Below are positions 50,382-59,526 of a stretch of DNA of 64,000 bases, piece after piece. A program made the translations under genes and the position numbers. The notes under the pieces were generated by a model. The model did not search any database, was not told where the DNA came from, and saw nothing but the letters and a program-made list of their open reading frames with translations. The stretch comes from Streptomyces sp. TRM70350. GTDB lineage: Bacteria; Actinomycetota; Actinomycetes; Streptomycetales; Streptomycetaceae. Position 1 is the first letter of the stretch. Each line of letters starts with the position of its first letter. Where the stretch lies: NCBI RefSeq assembly GCF_019219825.1, contig NZ_JAHUXH010000007.1, forward strand, positions 62,001-126,000, given 5' to 3'.

Positions 50382-51710
50382 GTGACGGAATCGTGCGGGT
50401 CCATGACCGGCAGGCGACGCACCCGCAGCGCATTCCTCCCCGCCCTCACCAGGCCCGTCAGAGCCCTGCGCAAGGCAGGCGCCCTGGCGGCGTGCGCGTC
50501 GCTCACCGTCGGATGCGGGGTCGTCCCCGGCTTCACGGGGGGCGCCGGGGATGACCCGATCACCGTCATGACCTGGGCCCCGCAGGACACCAACGCCACG
50601 AACAAGCCCGGCATGCCGGCCCTGGCCCTCGCCTACGCCCGCCACGTCAACGCGGACGGTGGCATCAACGGCCGCCGGCTCAAGGTCATCATCTGCAACG
50701 ACCGCAACGACGGCGTGAACGCCGCGAAGTGTGCCCGCCGCGCGGTCAAGGAGAAGGTCACCGCGGTCGTCGGCTCCTACAGTCAGTTCGCCGACACGTT
50801 CTTCCCGATCCTGGAGGGCGCGGGCATCCCGTACATAGGTGGCTACGGCATCACGAACGCCGAGTTCACCAGCCCGCTGTCCTACCCGGTCAATGGCGGC
50901 CAGCCCGCGCTGCTGGCCGGCCTCGGCAGGCAGCTCGCGCCCAACTGCGGCCCGGTCGCGCTGATCCGGCCGGACACCATCGCGGGTGACGAACTTCCCA
51001 ACCTGCTCAATGCGGGCCTTGAGACGGGCGGTCACCGGGACGTGACCGATCTGCGCGCGGCGGAGGACGCCACCGAGTACTCCGCGCAGTCCGAGCAGGC
51101 CCTGAACCGGGCCACCGCCGATCCGGCGCAGACGGGCTGTGTGGTGCCGGCGCTCGGCGACCGCACCAACACCTTCATGGACTCCTTCCGGCGCGCCCGC
51201 GGGGACTACCCCGAGGTGCGCCTGGGCACCGTGCTCGGCAGCGTCGACCAGACGGTCATCGACTTCACCGGCGGCGCGTCCAGCCCGTACGAAGGGGCGT
51301 ACATCACCGGCTGGTACCCGGTGGAGACCGACCAGCGCTGGGACCCTATGAAGAAGGTCATCCGCGAGCAGGCCTTCACCGACACCCGCATCGACCCGGC
51401 GGACGCGGGCGTGCAGACCACCTGGATCGCCTACACCGTCCTGGAGGCCGTGGTGAAGTCGCTCGGCGACGGCGAGGTGTCCTCCGACACGGTACGGCGC
51501 ACCCTGGACGACGGTTTCAAGGTCACCACCGGCGGGCTCACCCCGACCCTGCGCTGGCAGTTCCAGGACGTGCTGGCCTCCGTCGGCTTCCCGCGCCTGG
51601 TCAACACCGACGTGACCCTGCAGGTGGTGAAGGACGGCCAGCTGGTGGCGGCACGCCAGGGCGCCATCGATGTGACGAAGACCCTGCAGGGCGCCGACCA
51701 CGAAGAGTGA
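50382..51710 (+). CDS. ABC transporter substrate-binding lipoprotein (amino-acid/amide receptor type)
   Basis: A 442-residue periplasmic-binding-protein-like lipoprotein. A long basic N-terminus (MTGRRRTRSAF) leads to a hydrophobic segment and the lipobox ASLTVGC, with the cysteine at about residue 45. The mature type-I fold shows YARHVNADGGINGRRLKVII, AVVGSYSQFADTFFPILEGA and GIPYIGGYGITN. A second lobe includes YEGAYITGWYPVETDQRWDP. It resembles Leu/Ile/Val- or amide-binding receptors, but no permease genes are near. The GTG at 50382 (AGGG upstream) was chosen; ATG 50403 is an alternative. Confidence 0.87.
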   Translation: MTESCGSMTGRRRTRSAFLPALTRPVRALRKAGALAACASLTVGCGVVPGFTGGAGDDPITVMTWAPQDTNATNKPGMPALALAYARHVNADGGINGRRLKVIICNDRNDGVNAAKCARRAVKEKVTAVVGSYSQFADTFFPILEGAGIPYIGGYGITNAEFTSPLSYPVNGGQPALLAGLGRQLAPNCGPVALIRPDTIAGDELPNLLNAGLETGGHRDVTDLRAAEDATEYSAQSEQALNRATADPAQTGCVVPALGDRTNTFMDSFRRARGDYPEVRLGTVLGSVDQTVIDFTGGASSPYEGAYITGWYPVETDQRWDPMKKVIREQAFTDTRIDPADAGVQTTWIAYTVLEAVVKSLGDGEVSSDTVRRTLDDGFKVTTGGLTPTLRWQFQDVLASVGFPRLVNTDVTLQVVKDGQLVAARQGAIDVTKTLQGADHEE

Positions 51711-51722
51711 TCGGCCCGGGCC

Positions 51723-53549
51723 TCACAGCTGGGTCGGCCGGCGCTCGGTCAGGCCGTACGTCCGGGCGATCGCGTTCCACAGCTTGGCGGCCTCGGCCTT
51801 CTGCGCGGTGGCGATGCCGCTCTCCCGGTTCCCGGCGGCGGTCTGGCCGGTGGCGCGGGCCTGTCCCTTCTTGCAGAGCTTGCCCTTCTGCCCGGCGACC
51901 TGGTCGGCCCAGGCGGCGTAGTGGTTGTCGGCGGCCGCGGAGGCCTTCCAGGCCTTGTTGAGCGCGGCGGTCAGCGCGGCGTGGTCGGGCAGCTTGTCGA
52001 CGGTGAGCCCGGACAGCTGGGTGACCAGGTTTTTGCGCTGCTCGGCCGCGCCGCGCAGATCCTTGGCGGCCTGGGCGAGGTTGCCGCAGGACTTCACGTC
52101 TTCGACGGCGCTGATCACCGTGGCCCGGCTGTCGCCGCTGTCGGCGAGCAGCTTGTCCAGGGCGATGGCCTGCTGCTCGGCCGGGTCGGCGGACGGCGAG
52201 GCGGACGTCTCGGTGGTCGCGGGGGCCGTGGCGGAGACGGTCTTGGCGTTGTCGTCCTGCTCACCGCCGCCCTCACCGGCGAGCAGCGCGCCGGCGCCTA
52301 TGCCGACGACGGCGATACCGATCCCGCAGGCCGCGATGAGCGGCACCTTCGAGCGGGTACGGCCCCCGCCGTCCCGGGAGGCCCGCCGCCCCTGAGCCGG
52401 GCCGGGCCCGTCGTACGAGGGCTGCGCGGCGGCGTGCCCGGCGCCCTGCGGCTCCTGGTAGCGGGGCATGTGCTGGGTGGCCCCGGCCTCGCCGCCCGCG
52501 CCGCCGGACCCGCCGCGGAAGAGGTTGTCGAACTCGGCGGGCGGCTGCCGGTCTCCGTACGCGCCCTGCCCCGACACGGGCGGGATGTACTGCGTGGCCT
52601 CGGCGTCGGCCCCGGAGGCAGCGGGCGACGGCCCGGCCGCCGCGCCGCCCTCCCGGGTCTGCCCGAGGTAGGTCGTCGTCTCGGCGGGCCGGTCCGCAGG
52701 CCCCCCGTACGGCATCTCGGGCGGCAGGGCCCCGGGCCCGACCGGCGGGATGTACTGAGTGGCCCCCTCGTCGGGGGAGGGGGAGGCGGCCACAGGCGGC
52801 AGGTACTGAGTGGCACCCTCGTCGCCGGGCCCACCCGCGACGGGCGGGATGTACTGGGTCGCGCCCTCGCTCCCGGACGCGCCCGGGCTGTGGTACGGAG
52901 CGCCCCCGACCGGCGGAAGGTACTGCGTGACCCCCTCGTCGCCGGACGCGGCCGCGACCGGCGGAATGTACTGGGTGGCCCCGTCGTCGGCCGACGGCAA
53001 CGGCATACTCGCCGAACCGTGCCCGGCAGGCGGCAGCGACCCGCCCGACACCCCATGCCCGGCAGACGGCAGCGACGCACCCGGCCCCCCGTGCCCAGCA
53101 GACGGCAGCGGCGCCGAGGTCCCCGGCGCGGGCAGGGGCGCGCCCTGACCCGGCGTGCCGTACGCCCCGTACGACCCGTGTGCGCCACCCCCGTACGACT
53201 GCCCGGGCGCCCCCTCCGGCGGGAGCGGCCCCGGCTGGTCCTGCGCGCCCCAAGGAGCCGACTGCTGCTGCGAGCCCCACTGCTCGGCGTGCGGCGTCTG
53301 CCAGTCCTGATCCGGCGGCGGGGCCGGAGCCTGGTGCTGGTCGGGGCCCCACGGCCGGTCCCAGGCCTGGCCGCCGGGCGGGGCCGAGGCCGGGGCGGGG
53401 CCGCCGGGCCGGTCACCGTGGCCGACGGGAGGGTGGGCGGGTCCGCCCGTCATGCCCGGCAGCAGCGGTTCGCCACCGTCGGAGGGCAGCACGATGCCTT
53501 CGCGCGCGGGCCGCGCCGAGGGCTCCTCGCCCTGTCCACTCTGCGTCAC
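51723..53549 (-). CDS. Membrane-anchored protein with repeated ATQY(I/L)PP motifs
   Basis: A 608-residue protein. Residues 1-400 are disordered and rich in Pro, Gly, Ala and Gln. They contain four PLPSAGHG-like repeats (about 145-185). About residues 188-365 hold six copies of ATQY/VTQY(I/L)PPV and a degenerate seventh, ATQHMP. One transmembrane helix (KVPLIAACGIGIAVVGIGAG) lies at about 401-426. The C-terminal 170 residues are a helical extracellular domain with two cysteines (VKSCGNL and KLCKKG). Thr with Ile/Leu at +3 fits an FHA-docking phosphothreonine site. The function is unknown; it may be a kinase substrate or scaffold. Confidence 0.8.
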   Translation of the reverse strand: MTQSGQGEEPSARPAREGIVLPSDGGEPLLPGMTGGPAHPPVGHGDRPGGPAPASAPPGGQAWDRPWGPDQHQAPAPPPDQDWQTPHAEQWGSQQQSAPWGAQDQPGPLPPEGAPGQSYGGGAHGSYGAYGTPGQGAPLPAPGTSAPLPSAGHGGPGASLPSAGHGVSGGSLPPAGHGSASMPLPSADDGATQYIPPVAAASGDEGVTQYLPPVGGAPYHSPGASGSEGATQYIPPVAGGPGDEGATQYLPPVAASPSPDEGATQYIPPVGPGALPPEMPYGGPADRPAETTTYLGQTREGGAAAGPSPAASGADAEATQYIPPVSGQGAYGDRQPPAEFDNLFRGGSGGAGGEAGATQHMPRYQEPQGAGHAAAQPSYDGPGPAQGRRASRDGGGRTRSKVPLIAACGIGIAVVGIGAGALLAGEGGGEQDDNAKTVSATAPATTETSASPSADPAEQQAIALDKLLADSGDSRATVISAVEDVKSCGNLAQAAKDLRGAAEQRKNLVTQLSGLTVDKLPDHAALTAALNKAWKASAAADNHYAAWADQVAGQKGKLCKKGQARATGQTAAGNRESGIATAQKAEAAKLWNAIARTYGLTERRPTQL

Positions 53550-53750
53550 CGGGACTCCTACGAATGGGGGACCATCGGAATCGTCGGCTCACGCTACCGG
53601 GTCCCCCGAGCCCGTTGCCACGCAGCACGGAAACCTGACCTTCTGCCCTGTGACCGCCGTAACAAAACCGGCCCGCGGCACGCTGTTTATGTCACCTCCT
53701 GCTCCCCCAGCCCTCGTTTCCCGCACGTTCACGCACGCGCGGGCCATATT

Positions 53751-55136
53751 TCACGCGGCCGCCTGGAGGTCCAGCCGTGCCCCGAACTCCCTTACCACGG
53801 ACTCCCCCTGGAACGGCTCCAGCCGCTGCTGGAAGTCCTCCAGGTACTCGGCGCCCCGGTTGGAGCGGAGGGTCTCCAGGAGTTCCACCGCCTTCAGCCC
53901 CGTGTGACAGGCCTGTTCGATCTCGCGCTGCTGCACCTGTGCCGTGGCGAGCAGCACATAGCCGATGGCGCGCCTGCGCGCACGGGACTCGGGGTGGCCG
54001 TCGAGGGACTCCTGCGCGCAGCGCGCCGCCGCCTCCGCCTGGCCGAGGTCGCGGTGGCAGTGGGCCAGTTCATCGGCGAGGTAGGCCTCGTCGAAGTGGG
54101 CGATCCACGCCGGGTCGTCGCCGGAGGCGTCGTCCGCGTGCTCCATGGCGGTCACCGCGCGCCCGGCCGCCGCCTGGGCGGCGCGCGCGTCGCCCATCAG
54201 GGCGTGCCCGCGTGCCTCGGCCGCGTGGAACATGGCCTCCGCGCGCGGGGTCACACGCCCCTTCGCCCCTTCCTGCGCCGCCCGCGCCAACTGGGCGATC
54301 TCCCGGGGGTTTCCGAGCTGCGCGGCCAGGTGGCTCATGGACGCGGCGAGCACATAGCCGCCGTAGCCGCGGTCACCGGCGGCCTGTGCGAGGCGCAGCG
54401 CCTGGATGTAGTAGCGCTGGGCGAGGCCCGGCTGCCCGGTGTCGATGGCCATGTACCCGGCGAGCTCGGTCAACCGCGCCACGGACGCGAACAGTTCCCG
54501 CCCGACGGCCTCCCGGTACGACCCGGCCAGCAGCCCCGAGACGACGCTGTTGAGGTAGTGCACGACGACCGGGCGCACATGCCCGCTGCCGTACTGGTGG
54601 TCCAGGTCGACCAGCGCCTGGGTCATCGCCCGCACGGCCGCCACGTCCGACTGGCCCACGCGCGGGCCCGCCGAGCGCGCCACCTGCGCGTCGGGCGCGG
54701 AGATCAGCCAGTCGCGGCTCGGCTCGACCAGCGCGGAGGCCGCGACGGACGAACCGGACAGGAAGTCCCGGCGCCCCACGTCACTGCGCCACAGCTCGCA
54801 GACCTGCTCGATGGCTCCCAGTACCGTCGGCGAGAACTGGAGGCCGACCCCCGAGGCGAGGTTCTTGCCGTTGGCCATGCCGATCTCGTCGATCGTGACC
54901 GTACGGCCGAGTTTGCGGCCGAGCGCCTCGGCGATGATCGCCGGCGCGCGTCCGCGCGGCTGCTGTCCGCGCAGCCAGCGGGCCACGGACGTCTTGTCGT
55001 AACGCAGGTCGAGACCGTGCTCGGCGCCGCACATGTTGACCCGGCGGGCCAGCCCGGCGTTCGAACAACCCGCTTCCTGGATGAGCGCCTGCAGCCGTTC
55101 GTTCGGCTGCCGCGCGACGAGAGGCCTTGCGGCCAT
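53751..55136 (-). CDS. HTH-TPR transcriptional regulator (NsdA-like)
   Basis: A 461-residue regulator. The N-terminal HTH is at about 12-80 (LQALIQEAGCSNAGLARRVN, YDKTSVARWLRGQQPRGRAP). It is followed by FLSGSSVAASALVEPSRDW and long TPR repeats (YYIQALRLAQAAGDRGYGGY, CHRDLGQAEAAARCAQESL). The layout resembles NsdA, a negative regulator of streptomycete differentiation and antibiotic production; that link is by architecture only. AGGGGG is 7 nt from ATG 55136. Upstream lies a 68-bp stem-loop in its promoter region. Confidence 0.85.
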   Translation of the reverse strand: MAARPLVARQPNERLQALIQEAGCSNAGLARRVNMCGAEHGLDLRYDKTSVARWLRGQQPRGRAPAIIAEALGRKLGRTVTIDEIGMANGKNLASGVGLQFSPTVLGAIEQVCELWRSDVGRRDFLSGSSVAASALVEPSRDWLISAPDAQVARSAGPRVGQSDVAAVRAMTQALVDLDHQYGSGHVRPVVVHYLNSVVSGLLAGSYREAVGRELFASVARLTELAGYMAIDTGQPGLAQRYYIQALRLAQAAGDRGYGGYVLAASMSHLAAQLGNPREIAQLARAAQEGAKGRVTPRAEAMFHAAEARGHALMGDARAAQAAAGRAVTAMEHADDASGDDPAWIAHFDEAYLADELAHCHRDLGQAEAAARCAQESLDGHPESRARRRAIGYVLLATAQVQQREIEQACHTGLKAVELLETLRSNRGAEYLEDFQQRLEPFQGESVVREFGARLDLQAAA

Positions 55137-55180
55137 GGCGTACCCCCTGCTTTCTGGCGGTTCGCCTACGGGCGCTTGGT

Positions 55181-55248
55181 GCCGGTGTCGAGAGGACGAT
55201 CGTGCTCAGCCCTTCGGGCTTGCGCGCGTTCGCCCTCTCGACACCGGC
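55181..55248. other. Large nested stem-loop upstream of the NsdA-like gene
   Basis: GCCGGTGTCGAGAGG (55181-55195) is the exact complement of 55234-55248. The loop holds a second hairpin AGCCC-TTC-GGGCT (55208-55220). It lies 45 bp from the ATG at 55136, in the 445-bp region between divergent genes. If transcribed in either leader it could be a regulatory RNA structure; as DNA it could be a dimeric site. Confidence 0.65.
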
Positions 55249-55581
55249 GCGCCCTTCGGCTCACCTACCTGAGGCTGCGGTGCCTGCCCACGCACCGAGT
55301 TGTTGTGTCTTCCACGACCGGGAGCCCCCGGCCCCCTGCGGGAGCGAGGAATTCCGGCCGTGAAGATCAATGCCCCGCGGACATACCGAAAATGCGAGGC
55401 TTGCGAGGCTTGCCGGGGTAAGGGCGGTTGCCCGACCCCACACCTGGCTACCCAGCTCCCGCCGCGGATCCTCCTGCGCGCCCCCACACATGCACCCATG
55501 CGCCCCGGGTGCCGAATCGATGCTCCTCCCCCGCGCGCGGTCCGGCCGTAACCCCCGGTTGGGCTGGGAGTTGAGTGGAAC
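55249..55581. other. Rest of the divergent promoter region
   Basis: Contains two tandem copies of CGAGGCTTG (about 55395-55412) and no gene. The GC-rich frames here lack ribosome sites and conserved products. Confidence 0.35.
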
Positions 55582-56235
55582 GTGGAAGAGACGATCCCGG
55601 CCACCCAAGCCGCACAGATTCCGAAGCAGCGCGGGGAATCGCTGCTGGATACCGCCGTTCGCTACGCCGAGGAACGCCACTGGGACGTGTTCCCCGGGAC
55701 CTGGCTGGAAGCCGTCGACGGGGTGCAGCGCTGCTCCTGCGGCGACGCCGCGTGCGGTGCGCCGGGGGCGCATCCCGCGCGGCCGGACTGGGCGACGCAG
55801 GCGACCGGCAGCGCGACGGTCGCGCGGCGGATGTGGCAGAAGCAGCCGAACGCGTCGATCCTGCTGCCGACGGGGCGGACGTTCGACGCGATCTCCGTGC
55901 CGGAGACCGCCGGGTTTCTGGCGCTGGCCCGGATGGAGCGGATGGAGCTGACGCTGGGGCCGGTGACGTTGACCCCGGACCGGCGGATGCAGTTCTTCGT
56001 GCTGCCGGGCGCCTCGGTGAAGGTCCCCGACCTGGTGCGCAAGCTGGGCTGGTCGCTCGGATCGCTCGACCTGGTCGCGCTCGGTGAGGGCAGTTACGTC
56101 GCCGCGCCCCCCACCCGCTACGGCTCCCGCGGCGCCGTCCAGTGGGCCTGCCGCCCCACCCCCGCCAACCGCTGGCTGCCGGACGCCGAGGAGCTGATCT
56201 CACCCCTCGCGTACGCCTGCGGACGGGACCGCTGA
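55582..56235 (+). CDS. Bifunctional DNA primase/polymerase (prim-pol) N-terminal-like protein
   Basis: A 217-residue protein. LLDTAVRYAEERHWDVFPGT, RCSCGDAACGAPGAHPARPD (a CxC/C zinc-like cluster) and SILLPTGRTFDAISVPETAG match the prim-pol domain found in plasmid and genomic-island primases. YVAAPPTRYGSRGAVQWACR is near the end. No helicase domain follows, so this is a stand-alone version conserved in streptomycete cores. It is a single gene 38 bp ahead of the ABC operon. The GTG start at 55582 was used. Confidence 0.8.
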   Translation: MEETIPATQAAQIPKQRGESLLDTAVRYAEERHWDVFPGTWLEAVDGVQRCSCGDAACGAPGAHPARPDWATQATGSATVARRMWQKQPNASILLPTGRTFDAISVPETAGFLALARMERMELTLGPVTLTPDRRMQFFVLPGASVKVPDLVRKLGWSLGSLDLVALGEGSYVAAPPTRYGSRGAVQWACRPTPANRWLPDAEELISPLAYACGRDR

Positions 56236-56273
56236 CCAGTCCACCGTGACCCGGCTCCCCTTAGGGTGCTCCC

Positions 56274-57065
56274 ATGAACGAGGGAGCACGGGTGGGGACA
56301 GCAGCCGTACGCATACAGGGGCTCTGGAAACGGTTCGGGGAACACGTCGCCGTCGCCGGGATCGATCTGGAGCTGCCCGCAGGCCGGTTCATCGGGCTGG
56401 TCGGGCCCAACGGGGCCGGGAAGACCACCACGCTGTCGATGGTGACCGGGCTGCTGCGGCCCGATCAGGGGACCGTGGAGATCGTCGGGCACGACGTGTG
56501 GCGGGACCCCGTGGAGGTCAAGGCCCGGATCGGGGTGCTGCCGGAGGGCCTCAGGCTGTTCGAGCGGCTGTCGGGGCGGGAGTTGCTGGCGTACACGGGC
56601 CGACTGCGCGGCCTGCCCGGCGCCGAGGTCGACAAGCGGGCCACCCAGCTGCTGGACGTCCTCGATCTGGCCGGTGCGCAGCACAAGCTGGTCGTCGACT
56701 ACTCGACCGGCATGCGCAAGAAGATCGGGCTCGCCGCCGCGCTGCTGCACAACCCCGAGGTGCTGTTCCTCGACGAGCCGTTCGAGGGAGTCGACCCGGT
56801 GTCCGCGCAGACCATCCGGCGCGTGCTGGAGCGGTACACCGCGTCCGGCGCCACCGTCGTCTTCTCCTCCCATGTGATGGAGCTGGTCGAGTCCCTGTGC
56901 GACTGGGTAGCCGTGATGGCCGCCGGCCGGATCCGCGCCCACGGCCCGCTCGCCGAGGTCCGCGGCGCCTCCCCCACGCTGCAGCGGGCCTTCCTCGAAC
57001 TCGTCGGCGCACACGACCGTGACACCGGCTCCGACCTGGACTGGCTCGGCGGCGGCACCCGATGA
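56274..57065 (+). CDS. ABC transporter ATP-binding protein
   Basis: A 263-residue ATPase. VGPNGAGKTTTLSMVTGLLR is the Walker A region. VVDYSTGMRKKIGLAAALLH is the signature, and VLFLDEPFEGVDPVSAQTIR is Walker B. H-loop VFSSHVMELVESLCDWVAVM completes it. It is of the CcmA/drug-exporter type. Its stop overlaps the permease ATG by 4 bp. The transported substrate is not indicated. Confidence 0.94.
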   Translation: MNEGARVGTAAVRIQGLWKRFGEHVAVAGIDLELPAGRFIGLVGPNGAGKTTTLSMVTGLLRPDQGTVEIVGHDVWRDPVEVKARIGVLPEGLRLFERLSGRELLAYTGRLRGLPGAEVDKRATQLLDVLDLAGAQHKLVVDYSTGMRKKIGLAAALLHNPEVLFLDEPFEGVDPVSAQTIRRVLERYTASGATVVFSSHVMELVESLCDWVAVMAAGRIRAHGPLAEVRGASPTLQRAFLELVGAHDRDTGSDLDWLGGGTR

Positions 57066-58651
57066 CGAGCGCGACCACAACCCTCGTACAGCTGAAGCTG
57101 TCGCTGTTGCGCAACGGCCTGCGGCAGTCCGCCGGGCGGCGCGCCGCCTACATCGCCTCCGCGGTCATCACCCTGCTCTTCGCCGCGCTGCAGCTGCTCG
57201 GCCTGATCCTGCTGCGCGGCAACGCGCACGCCGACGCCGTGATCGTGGTGCTGGTGGCCGTACTGGCGCTGGGCTGGGCGGTGATGCCGCTGTTCTTCCC
57301 CGGCGGCGACGAGACGCTCGACCCGACCCGCCTGGTGATGCTTCCCCTGCGGCCCCAACCACTCGTGCGGGCGCTGCTCGCGGCCTCGCTGGTGGGGACA
57401 GGGCCGCTGTTCACGGTGTGCATGCTGACCGGTTCGGTGATCGCGGTGGCACGCGGGGCGGCGGCGTACGTCGTCGGAGTCGTCGCCGTCGTCCTGGCGC
57501 TGCTGGTCTGCGTGGCCCTCGCGCGCGCCGTCGCCACCGCCAACATCCGGCTGCTGACCAGCCGCAAGGGGCGCGATCTGGCGGTGCTGAGCGGGCTCGT
57601 CATCGCGGTCGGCGCGCAGGTGGTCCACTTCGGGGCGCAGCGGCTCGGTTCGGCCGGGCTGGGGCAGCTGGAACCGGCGGCGGACGTGCTGCGCTGGGTG
57701 CCGCCCGCCTCGGCGCTCGGGGCGGTGGACGCGGCGAGCGAGGGGTCGTACGGCATCGCCGTCGCCCAACTCGCGCTCACCGCGCTGGCCCTGGCGGCAC
57801 TGGTCGTGGTGTGGGCGCGGCATCTGAACCGGCTGATGACCTCGCCGGACGAGTCGACGCTCCCCACCATGTCCGAAACGGCCGTACGCGACCGGTCGTC
57901 GACCGGGATGGCCCGGCTGCTGCCCGGCGGGCGGACGGGGACGGCGATGGAGCGCAGCCTGCGGTATGTGTGGCGCGATCCGAAGACCAAGGCGGCCTGG
58001 GTGACCTCGCTGGCCATCGGGCTGATCGTGCCGGTGTTCAACGCGTTGCAGGGCACCGGATCGATCTACTTCGCCTGCTTCGCCGCGGGCATGCTCGGCA
58101 TCCTGATGTACAACCAGTTCGGGCAGGACACGTCCGCGTTCTGGATGGTCGCGATGACCATCTCGTCCACCCGGGACGCGTACGTCGAACTCCGCGCGCG
58201 TGCGTTCGCCCTGCTGGTGATCACCCTGCCGTACGCCACGCTCGTCACCGTCCTGACCACGGCGATGCTCGGCGACTGGCCCAGGCTGCCGGAGGCGCTG
58301 GGGCTGTCGTTCGCGCTGCTGGGCGCGATGCTGGCGACCGGGGCCTGGACCTCGGCACGCTTCCCGTACTCCATCCCCCAGGAGGGCTACAAGAACGTGG
58401 CCCCCGGCCAGGTCGGGCTGGCCTGGATCGCGATCTTCGGCGGGATGGTGGCCGCGGCCCTGCTGTGCGCGCCCGTCATCGTCCTGACCATCCTCCTCAA
58501 CACCAGCGCGGACGGGGACACGTGGAGCCGGCTGCTGCTGCCGGTGGGGGCGGCGTACGGCGCGGCCCTCACCTACCTGGGCCTACGACTGGCAGCACCA
58601 CGCACCGCTCAACGACTGCCCGAGATCCTGACGGCGGTCAGCAAGGGCTGA
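57062..58651 (+). CDS. ABC transporter permease
   Basis: A 529-residue membrane protein with about twelve hydrophobic helices in two groups. Examples are IASAVITLLFAALQLLGLIL and VIVVLVAVLALGWAVMPLFF early, and AFALLVITLPYATLVTVLTT and LLCAPVIVLTILLNTSA later. It has the large ABC-2-like permease plan seen next to CcmA-type ATPases in actinomycetes. It overlaps the ATPase gene by 4 bp and is 83 bp from the TPR gene. Confidence 0.9.
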   Translation: MTSATTTLVQLKLSLLRNGLRQSAGRRAAYIASAVITLLFAALQLLGLILLRGNAHADAVIVVLVAVLALGWAVMPLFFPGGDETLDPTRLVMLPLRPQPLVRALLAASLVGTGPLFTVCMLTGSVIAVARGAAAYVVGVVAVVLALLVCVALARAVATANIRLLTSRKGRDLAVLSGLVIAVGAQVVHFGAQRLGSAGLGQLEPAADVLRWVPPASALGAVDAASEGSYGIAVAQLALTALALAALVVVWARHLNRLMTSPDESTLPTMSETAVRDRSSTGMARLLPGGRTGTAMERSLRYVWRDPKTKAAWVTSLAIGLIVPVFNALQGTGSIYFACFAAGMLGILMYNQFGQDTSAFWMVAMTISSTRDAYVELRARAFALLVITLPYATLVTVLTTAMLGDWPRLPEALGLSFALLGAMLATGAWTSARFPYSIPQEGYKNVAPGQVGLAWIAIFGGMVAAALLCAPVIVLTILLNTSADGDTWSRLLLPVGAAYGAALTYLGLRLAAPRTAQRLPEILTAVSKG

Positions 58652-58734
58652 GCGGGCACAGGCGCCCAACTCCTGTTGTCCGCCGGGTCTTTGCGCTTAC
58701 GATCCGGAGACGGCAGTCGGCGTTGGGGGCGCGA

Positions 58735-59508
58735 GTGGCCAGATGGTTCGGCAGGTCCAGGGGAGAGCGGCCCGGTGACGACGATCCGCTGGGCACCGCC
58801 GACGAACTGCGGCTGGCCTACGGGCAGACCGGCGACCCGGGCCTGCTGCGCCGCGCGATCCAGGCGGCGGAACAGGCCAAGGACCGCTGTCCGCCCGACG
58901 ATCCGCACCACGCCGCCGCTCTCTCCGCGCTGTGCATGCTGTACCGGCTGCGCTGGGAGCGGGAGCGGGACGCACGGCTGCTGGAGAGGTCGGTGGCGTA
59001 CGGGCGCGAGGCCGTCGACGCCTCGCCGCCCGGCGACCCCGAGCTGGGGCGGCACATGTCCTCGCTGGCCACCTCACTGCAGGAGGCCTTCGCACGGGGC
59101 GGGCGGCCGCAGGACATCGACGAGGCCATCGCCCTCTACCGCGGCTGCCTCGACCTCCTCCCGCCCGACCACCCCGAGCACGCCGGACAGGAGTCCAACC
59201 TCGCCAACGCGCTGCTCCGCCGGGCGCAGAAGTTCCCCGACCCGGCCACGCTGGACGAGGCCGTACGCCATGCCCGTGCCGCGCTCGACCACACCCCGGC
59301 CCACGATCCGATGCACCCGGTGCGGCTGGTCAACCTCGGCGGGGCACTGCTCGGGCTCGTGCAGAGCGGGCAGGTCCGGCACGCCGCCGAGGCGCAGGCG
59401 ATGTACGAGCGGGCCCTGCGCGCGTTGCCCCGCACACACCCCGCGTACGGCTCCGTCCAGGGGGCGGTGGAGCGGATCCGCCACCTGCGCAGGACGCTCG
59501 GCATCTGA
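58735..59508 (+). CDS. TPR-like protein, first gene of the CHAT-STAND operon
   Basis: A 257-residue helical-repeat protein. DELRLAYGQTGDPGLLRRAI, LERSVAYGREAVDASPPGDP, DIDEAIALYRGCLDLLPPDH and LDEAVRHARAALDHTPAHDP are repeats of about 45 residues in the style of CHAT-associated TPRs. The GTG start at 58735 follows TGGGGG. It ends 18 bp before the CHAT gene. It is likely the partner or substrate of the CHAT protease, as in TPR-CHAT pairs. It has no signal peptide or membrane helix. Confidence 0.85.
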   Translation: MARWFGRSRGERPGDDDPLGTADELRLAYGQTGDPGLLRRAIQAAEQAKDRCPPDDPHHAAALSALCMLYRLRWERERDARLLERSVAYGREAVDASPPGDPELGRHMSSLATSLQEAFARGGRPQDIDEAIALYRGCLDLLPPDHPEHAGQESNLANALLRRAQKFPDPATLDEAVRHARAALDHTPAHDPMHPVRLVNLGGALLGLVQSGQVRHAAEAQAMYERALRALPRTHPAYGSVQGAVERIRHLRRTLGI

Positions 59509-59526
59509 GCGGCGAGGGGGCCTGAG

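Noticed and set aside
51921..55421. 1166-residue open frame on the plus strand
   Set aside because: It is antisense to the ATQY-repeat gene and the NsdA-like gene and is low-complexity; both of those carry recognisable domains.
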